From: an uncultured Muribaculum sp.
GTDB lineage: Bacteria > Bacteroidota > Bacteroidia > Bacteroidales > Muribaculaceae
NCBI GenBank assembly: GCA_947573015.1
Contig: CANPDS010000139.1
Location: 1 to 6,985 of the forward strand
Length of the DNA: 6,985 bases
Reading direction: 5' to 3'
Under the pieces are notes generated by a model. The model worked only from the letters and a program-made list of their open reading frames with translations. It was not told where the DNA came from and did not search any database. Position 1 is the first letter of the stretch. Each line of letters begins with the position of its first letter. The translations under genes were made by a program, and so were the position numbers. Of the stretch, positions 1 through 4,980 are shown piece by piece.

Positions 1-1908
1 CGTGCGCTCCCAGCCGCGTTTCATAGTCAGCAGTTCATCGGCATATAGCTCGGGGCGTTGCGAATTACTCTCTCCCTGATACCATAGCACTCCCGCGACA
101 TTGAATCCGGCGAGTGGACCTACTTTCTGATTATATAGAGCAGTAACCGTAGTCGAGGCATTCACCCAGAAATCTTTGTCGAAATATAGACCACGGCGGT
201 TGAGTTCATTAACAAGCGTGGCATTCGCATCAAGTTCCTCACGAGGGAGCCATGCCTCAATCACCGATCCACCTACTGCAGTATATAGGAAACCGACCGG
301 AATGCCAAGACGCTCCTGCAACTCCTTTACTGCAAGGTATGCCACCGCTGAGACGCTGCCCACCTGCGTACCGTTGTTTCCATGTCCCCAATATGCGCCG
401 GCTATATCGCGCGTAGGCTCTATAGGCATCTCCCCATTGCCATTACCCGAATAAGGATAGGTGGGCATGTACAGGAAGCGGATGTTGTCGTTGTCGGCGC
501 CCGCCATCAACTCGGCACTCTGCTGGGTAGACCCGACGGTAAGTGCCATATTCGACTGTCCGCCGGCCACCCATACCTCACCTACAAGTATGTCGTCGAT
601 AGTCTGTATCACCTCGCCATCCTCGATCACCTCGATTGCATATTTATCAAACGATGCATCCTGTGCTGGAAGCGACACGCTCCAGCGTCCATCCGACCCT
701 GCAGTAGACGATACTGAGCTTATCAACTCACCGGTGCGGTAAAGTTTCACACCTATTTCACGTCCGGCTCCGGTATATCCCCAGATATTCATAGGCTTCC
801 GCTGCTGGAACATCATGCCAGAGCCAAACAATGTCGGCAGCGAGGTACTGTTGGTCCTGTCGATAATCTTCACATTGCTAACCTTCATGCTGAGGCGGTT
901 GAGCGTCTCCGGTATTCTCACCACATAGATACGCATATAGTTGATGGCAGCATAATCTATGGCTCCACCTGTAGTGCTGGCAGTAGTAAACGCGAGAGAA
1001 TAGGTGTGCTTGCCCGTTTTCCAGTCAGGAGAACTGATATTGAAGCACAGTTCATTCGTGTCAGGACGTCCGCCGCTGGTCAGTTCTATCTGTCCGGGTG
1101 CAGTCTTCAGTACATTGATGTCGCCCGGAGTGCCCTCCTCGATCTCCGCGTCAAACTGCAGATACAGCATCTTCGGATCGTGATGCGACACATCGATAGG
1201 ATTATCCAGCACCTTACCTACAGAGAACCCTCCTGAGACAGTGCCGGTCAGCGTGCCATCAAGCGTATACGGTATCTCAGCGGCAAGATAGTCGGTATTG
1301 TCATATACCGGACCATCATCTTCATCAACCAACTGCGAACTGTCGACCAGACGCACATTCCTGAGACGTATCTGGTAATCATCGGGAACCTCCGGTTCAT
1401 GTATGTGGGCCACACACCAACGGAAGTAACCCAGAGGACTTGTCAGGTCCATTCCTGAACCTCCGCGTGACTCCGAGAATTTAAGGCGCAGCTTATTCCA
1501 CACGCCTGACTTCACAGGATTTCCATCTGAATCCACAAGCCCCTTTATCGGCCAACTGATGAGAGTGGCACCATTGTCGAGCGTATTGGCCACCTCGATC
1601 TGATTAAATGTGGCATTGTCTATGATGGCAAGATTTCCGGGATTGTCCAGATTCTCTATATAGTACTCCATCTCAAGCACTATATTGGCTTTTTCAGAGC
1701 CGGAAGCATCTATGCCGGCACCCTTGATATAGGTCTGGAATCCATAATCGCCGTCCGCACCAAAGCGCGTGGCCTGTGTCTGTTCAAAGAATGTGCCGAG
1801 AGTCTTTTCGACCTTCGCAGCAAATACATGCGGCATAGACGCCAGCAGCACAGCCGCCGACACGAGTCCCCGCACCGTATTTTTCATCGGGCATAAATTC
1901 AGATTCAT
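1..1908 (-). CDS. Secreted sialate O-acetylesterase-family (SGNH) carbohydrate esterase, C-terminus outside window
   Basis: Reading on the minus strand is open from a start at 1908 to the left edge, with an in-frame TAG just upstream (1914-1912). The start is 1908 or, preferred, 1887: from 1887 the protein opens with a clean signal peptide (residues 1-23, cleavage after VFA), so it is exported. Numbered from 1887, residues about 40-183 and 205-344 look like two related beta-sandwich modules. Residues 349-433 resemble the beta domain preceding SASA-type esterases (LPTLFGSGMMFQ, then NIWGY). The SGNH domain begins near 434, with GGQSNM around the nucleophile Ser445 and a second conserved block, WYQGESN, at 602-608. 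The catalytic His region would lie beyond the edge. Family members remove O-acetyl groups from sialic acids or other glycans; the substrate here is unknown, and plant-polysaccharide deacetylation is an alternative. At least 629 residues are present, with about 330 residues of extra N-terminal sequence. It is divergent from the Kelch/SARP regulator gene. Confidence 0.88.
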   Translation of the reverse strand, partial: MNLNLCPMKNTVRGLVSAAVLLASMPHVFAAKVEKTLGTFFEQTQATRFGADGDYGFQTYIKGAGIDASGSEKANIVLEMEYYIENLDNPGNLAIIDNATFNQIEVANTLDNGATLISWPIKGLVDSDGNPVKSGVWNKLRLKFSESRGGSGMDLTSPLGYFRWCVAHIHEPEVPDDYQIRLRNVRLVDSSQLVDEDDGPVYDNTDYLAAEIPYTLDGTLTGTVSGGFSVGKVLDNPIDVSHHDPKMLYLQFDAEIEEGTPGDINVLKTAPGQIELTSGGRPDTNELCFNISSPDWKTGKHTYSLAFTTASTTGGAIDYAAINYMRIYVVRIPETLNRLSMKVSNVKIIDRTNSTSLPTLFGSGMMFQQRKPMNIWGYTGAGREIGVKLYRTGELISSVSSTAGSDGRWSVSLPAQDASFDKYAIEVIEDGEVIQTIDDILVGEVWVAGGQSNMALTVGSTQQSAELMAGADNDNIRFLYMPTYPYSGNGNGEMPIEPTRDIAGAYWGHGNNGTQVGSVSAVAYLAVKELQERLGIPVGFLYTAVGGSVIEAWLPREELDANATLVNELNRRGLYFDKDFWVNASTTVTALYNQKVGPLAGFNVAGVLWYQGESNSQRPELYADELLTMKRGWERT

Positions 1909-1942
1909 AAGCTAATATTGATAAATACATAATTCAGTGCGG

Positions 1943-1950
1943 CAAATCTA
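1943..1950 (-). promoter_or_regulatory. Predicted -7 box of the esterase promoter
   Basis: The minus strand reads TAGATTTG, a full match to the Bacteroidota -7 consensus TAnnTTTG. It would put the transcription start near 1937, giving a leader of about 28 nt to the start at 1908 or about 50 nt to the start at 1887. No TTG -33 element occurs at the expected distance (around 1970). Instead a CGATTAT heptamer lies at 1971-1977, next to the 10-bp-phased heptamer array. This is the architecture expected of a promoter that needs an activator. Confidence 0.55.
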
Positions 1951-1970
1951 TCCCTCGGCATATTAATTTC

Positions 1971-2020
1971 CGATTATTCCAGCGATAAACAACCGATTAA
2001 AAACGATTAACAGCGATTAA
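1971..2020. repeat. Phased heptamer direct repeats (CGATTAA), candidate operator
   Basis: Three perfect copies of CGATTAA begin at 1994, 2004 and 2014. A one-mismatch copy, CGATAAA, begins at 1984, so four units share an exact 10-bp period, close to one turn of DNA. A further one-mismatch copy, CGATTAT, lies at 1971-1977, 13 bp before the next unit. The array is in the divergent intergenic region, directly upstream of the esterase -7 box and about 50 bp upstream of the regulator's -7 box. SARP and OmpR-type winged-helix proteins are known to bind short direct repeats spaced by about one helical turn, and the neighbouring gene encodes such a protein. That this protein binds here is inference. 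Confidence 0.7.
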
Positions 2021-2067
2021 CGGCATCGTTTTCTCCAAACTACGCGTCCTAATAGAGCCAAATTTGC

Positions 2068-2075
2068 TAATTTTG
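2068..2075 (+). promoter_or_regulatory. Predicted -7 box of the regulator promoter
   Basis: TAATTTTG matches the Bacteroidota -7 consensus TAnnTTTG, and it is the only such match found on the plus strand between the heptamer array and the regulator start. It predicts transcription from about 2082 and a leader of about 155 nt. As with the divergent promoter, no TTG -33 box is seen at the usual distance, around 2045. The CAAATTTG palindrome at 2059-2066 abuts it. Confidence 0.45.
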
Positions 2076-2236
2076 CCTATGAGGGCGTTTTATAACAAAT
2101 ACGGAAAGGCGATGGTAACTTTTTCAGTCCAATACTCCCTCTTGATAAAGAAACGAAACTTTAATGGAACCATAATGCGCCCACAGATTATAGTCCCATT
2201 ATCAAACACCATCTTAAAGTTAAAGTCATCGAACGC

Positions 2237-4765
2237 ATGTCTATCAAAATACCTAAAGCACTAATTCACGTCCTTTTCACCATATTATCTGTATTGCTCT
2301 GGCTCAACGGCGCAAGCGTTTATGGCATGGATTACGGGATCAGATTTCTATCCTACAGCATGCCGGCATCACAACGCACATCATTATCTTTGGGCGAATC
2401 ACCCTTCCAATACAGCTCCTCTTTCATATTGAAATTCGATATGTCATTATACGAAAACGACTGTTACGGTCAGGTATGCGCGATAACCGGATCTGACAAC
2501 ACCGCTATCCGCTTCATGATATCGGCTGCACCAAACGGACATTACCCCACTCTGATAATCAATGATAAATTTTACCCCATCGAAAGACGGATTTCATACG
2601 ATCAGGAAAAAATATACCGCATCGGAATAACTCTCAACAACACAAAAGACCTGATAACGCTATCCATCGACAGCACCGTATATTCATTCCGCGCCCCACT
2701 CGACAATATATCCTACGCTACTGTAACATTTGGTAATACCGACAAACACGCCTCTAATTATGCCCCGCCAATGGAGATTCGCGATATAAGGATATATTCC
2801 GACAACCGCAACGTTGCATTTTGGGAACTGAAAGAACATTCTTCGGATACATGCCGCGACAACACAATCGGACTCCCGGCCTTGGCTTCAAATCCGAAAT
2901 GGCTGCTCGACACACATACCATATGGCGCAAAATATACCATATGTCATCATCCGACAGGATCCAGTCTACATTCGATCCCTCCACCTCAAACTTCTACAT
3001 AACAGCATCCGACAAAATCACTGTCTGGAATACTACAAGTGGTGACACAATTGAAATTCCAGTCGACAGAGACGGCAGAGTAATGAAAGTATCCAACTAT
3101 CTGCTCCACGATTCAGTCAGCAACACTCTTCTTTCATTCGATCTGCTGCGCGGTTCAACCTCACGATTCGACCTTGATGGCACGAAGAGATGGACGGAGG
3201 GACCCGACAGTCCAAGCGGCGCGGCACACAGCAATCACGCGTTTGTCGTTGATGGCCGGAAAGGGTATGCATTCGGAGGATACGGATTCCACGAGTTTCA
3301 CAACTCTCTGTTCGAAATAGATCTTGACACCGACTCCATCAAGCCCCTTCAGCTCCAGCCCATGCCGGAGCCTCGTGTCTATACAGCAGCCGCCATTCAC
3401 GACGGAAAGCTATATCTGTTCGGTGGCATGGGAAATGAATCAGGCAAGCAGGAAATGCCTATATATTATTTCTACGATCTGTGGGAATACGATTTGGAAT
3501 CGCTCTCAGGGAGCAAAATATTGACTCTACCAAAGCCTTTCACCGCCGACTTCATCGAGGCTTCGACCATGTACTATGAGGAGCGTGATTCAGTTTTCTA
3601 TTTCATGTCCACACTTACCGGAGGCACATTGATGCGAATAAATCCGGCCAAAGGCACAAACCAGTGTGTATCATTCCCGATCGACTCGGAAATGCACTAC
3701 CGCGACTGCACGTTCAGCCTATTCCGCAGTAACGACCGCAACACTTATTACTGCGTGATGGACAAAATCTACCCTGATCTTTCCCACGATCTAACCATCT
3801 ATGCCATCACCTATCCGTTTATCAACATTCCTCCCCGCTCCTCGCTCGATAATATAAAAGGACAGACACTGTCAATATGGCAAAAGGTAATGATCGTAGC
3901 CGGAGCAGCCTTGATAGTAGCAGTCATTATCGCACTGATCATACGTCATAAGAAATCACAAAAAGCAAAACAAATCATTACAGACCATACAGAACCATCA
4001 ACCGACACCACGCCACACTCCAACGCCAACCCAACGACCTCCATTCCCGACCATAAGACAACCATACAGATATTGGGGAACTTCATGGTGACTGACGCCA
4101 ATGGAGATGACATCTCCACAAAATTCACACCGCGCCTCCGCAATCTGCTTGAGATACTGATACTCTGGTCGGCCCAAGGCGGCAAAGGCATACCTCAGCA
4201 GCGTCTTGATGAGGATATTTGGAATGACAAGCATGACCGATCGGTAAAATCAACCCGAAACGTATACATCCACAAGCTCCGCACTCTTCTTGAATCCGTA
4301 GGCTCCATACAGCTGATATACGACAAAGGATACTATCGCCTCCTCCCCGGCGACAATGTATCAATCGATTATTACAAATCTCTTCAAGAGTTACAGAATG
4401 CGCCAACCGTACACACTGACTTAAGGCTGCTGATGCCTCTGCTCCCTGACGAGCATACCCCTTGGATCGACACGTTCAAGGCTGAATTTTCCGACAAAGC
4501 CATATCCACGCTCAAACGCATGCTTGAGCTTGCAACTGCTGCATGCCACACCGACGACGCTCTTACATACAACATCGCAGAAACCCTATCTCTGCACGAT
4601 CCTCTCAGCGAGGAGGCTCTCAAGATCAAGTGCCGGATACAGTACCGAAGAAGGAAGAACAGCCTTGCCATGAAAATCTATGAAATGTTCTGCAACGAAT
4701 ATCGCAGGAGCTTCGGTGAGGAATATCACATGTCGTTCACACAGATTATCGATGGCTCCGACTGA
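2237..4765 (+). CDS. Membrane-tethered Kelch/LamG sensor with cytoplasmic SARP-like DNA-binding domain
   Basis: This 842-residue protein is probably a one-component transmembrane transcription regulator. A signal peptide (about 1-30) is followed by a LamG/concanavalin-like domain (about 34-230; diagnostic stretch FGNTDK then PPMEIRDIRIYSD, 165-189). A beta-propeller follows (about 240-530) with Kelch-like double glycines at 347-348, 396-397 and 462-463. One membrane helix spans 551-569, with a basic stop at RHKKSQKAK, giving an N-out, C-in topology. After a polar Thr/Pro-rich linker (580-606) comes a winged helix of the SARP/OmpR class (607-704; recognition helix about 669-685, wing about 690-704). 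A BTAD-like helical domain covers 705-832, with the typical DPLSEEALK at 788-796. No kinase or receiver domain is present. ATG 2237 is the first in-frame ATG after a TAA at 2162; no Shine-Dalgarno sequence is seen. It is divergent from the esterase. The ligand and the method of signalling across the membrane are unknown. Confidence 0.87.
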   Translation: MSIKIPKALIHVLFTILSVLLWLNGASVYGMDYGIRFLSYSMPASQRTSLSLGESPFQYSSSFILKFDMSLYENDCYGQVCAITGSDNTAIRFMISAAPNGHYPTLIINDKFYPIERRISYDQEKIYRIGITLNNTKDLITLSIDSTVYSFRAPLDNISYATVTFGNTDKHASNYAPPMEIRDIRIYSDNRNVAFWELKEHSSDTCRDNTIGLPALASNPKWLLDTHTIWRKIYHMSSSDRIQSTFDPSTSNFYITASDKITVWNTTSGDTIEIPVDRDGRVMKVSNYLLHDSVSNTLLSFDLLRGSTSRFDLDGTKRWTEGPDSPSGAAHSNHAFVVDGRKGYAFGGYGFHEFHNSLFEIDLDTDSIKPLQLQPMPEPRVYTAAAIHDGKLYLFGGMGNESGKQEMPIYYFYDLWEYDLESLSGSKILTLPKPFTADFIEASTMYYEERDSVFYFMSTLTGGTLMRINPAKGTNQCVSFPIDSEMHYRDCTFSLFRSNDRNTYYCVMDKIYPDLSHDLTIYAITYPFINIPPRSSLDNIKGQTLSIWQKVMIVAGAALIVAVIIALIIRHKKSQKAKQIITDHTEPSTDTTPHSNANPTTSIPDHKTTIQILGNFMVTDANGDDISTKFTPRLRNLLEILILWSAQGGKGIPQQRLDEDIWNDKHDRSVKSTRNVYIHKLRTLLESVGSIQLIYDKGYYRLLPGDNVSIDYYKSLQELQNAPTVHTDLRLLMPLLPDEHTPWIDTFKAEFSDKAISTLKRMLELATAACHTDDALTYNIAETLSLHDPLSEEALKIKCRIQYRRRKNSLAMKIYEMFCNEYRRSFGEEYHMSFTQIIDGSD

Positions 4766-4825
4766 CATTTCGGCAACATTTCCTAAATTTCCGCAAACTA
4801 TTGCTCCCCAAAAGCCGTCGGACGA

Positions 4826-4856
4826 TTGCGCAAATGCCCGAATTGTCGTAACTTTG
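4826..4856 (+). promoter_or_regulatory. Predicted carB promoter (-33 TTG, -7 TAACTTTG)
   Basis: TTG at 4826-4828 and TAACTTTG at 4849-4856 (consensus TAnnTTTG) are 20 nt apart, a normal Bacteroidota arrangement and the most complete promoter in the window. Transcription would start near 4863, leaving a leader of about 118 nt before carB. The -33 TTG is the left end of an 8-bp palindrome, TTGCGCAA (4826-4833), which could serve as an operator, although it may be chance. It suggests carB is transcribed independently of the regulator upstream. Confidence 0.6.
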
Positions 4857-4882
4857 TGGCGATAATGCGGAATACGGCCTTA

Positions 4883-4929
4883 CTGCATGTTCACATTGCA
4901 ACAGCACCTGCTGCCACATACAAATGCAG
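4883..4929 (+). promoter_or_regulatory. Possible stem-loop in carB leader
   Basis: CTGCAT (4883-4888) and ATGCAG (4924-4929) are perfect inverted complements. Between them CAGC-ACCT-GCTG (4902-4913) could form a small inner hairpin. All lie in the predicted untranslated leader of carB. The stems are short, no T run follows, and no known pyrimidine-responsive element was recognised, so this is only a candidate structure. Confidence 0.2.
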
Positions 4930-4963
4930 AATGGCTTTCAACCGCTTTGTCAAAGTGCATCAC

Positions 4964-4968
4964 AAGGA
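4964..4968 (+). promoter_or_regulatory. carB ribosome binding site
   Basis: AAGGA ends 12 nt before ATG 4981. It supports 4981 over an in-frame ATG at 4924, which would add 19 residues of no recognisable CarB character and lies within the possible leader stem. It is the only recognisable Shine-Dalgarno-like sequence in front of a gene in this window. Confidence 0.5.
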
Positions 4969-4980
4969 ATTTCTTTATAT

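Larger units (their letters stand above)
1909..2236. other. Divergent intergenic region
   Basis: This stretch of 328 bases separates the two divergent starts and holds no convincing gene. From left to right it contains the esterase -7 box (1943-1950, minus strand), the CGATTAA heptamers (1971-2020), an 8-bp palindrome CAAATTTG (2059-2066), the regulator's -7 box (2068-2075, plus strand), and a leader of about 155 nt before the regulator start. The leader has a weak inverted repeat, ATAATG/CATTAT (2172-2177 and 2197-2202). No tRNA, known riboswitch or terminator-like hairpin with a T run was seen. Confidence 0.7.

Noticed and set aside
176..1236. Several plus-strand reading frames (176-454, 382-717, 461-742, 1006-1236)
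   Set aside because: They lie antisense to the esterase, whose frame is open across the whole stretch and carries clear family motifs; their translations resemble no family.
1984..2020. CRISPR-like array
   Set aside because: The repeats are 7 bp with 3-bp spacers, far too short for CRISPR, and no cas genes are present; phased operator sites fit better.
2079..2264. Small plus-strand reading frame of 61 codons in the regulator leader, overlapping the regulator start by 28 bases
   Set aside because: No ribosome site, no recognisable domain, lysine-rich composition typical of translated AT-rich DNA, and the region is better explained as promoter and leader. A leader peptide cannot be excluded, but nothing supports it.
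2237..2330. Lipoprotein signal on the regulator
   Set aside because: The N-terminal signal has no cysteine at a lipobox position; it looks like an ordinary signal peptide.
2754..4768. Short minus-strand and out-of-frame reading frames within the regulator gene
   Set aside because: The 842-residue frame is continuous and explains the sequence with recognisable domains; the others have no support.
4766..4848. Intrinsic terminator after the regulator gene
   Set aside because: Only a 4-bp stem (GCAA-ACTA-TTGC, 4793-4804) was found and no T run follows it.
4924..4980. Alternative upstream carB start at ATG 4924
   Set aside because: It would add 19 residues without CarB character, has no Shine-Dalgarno sequence in good position, and the AAGGA at 4964-4968 fits ATG 4981.
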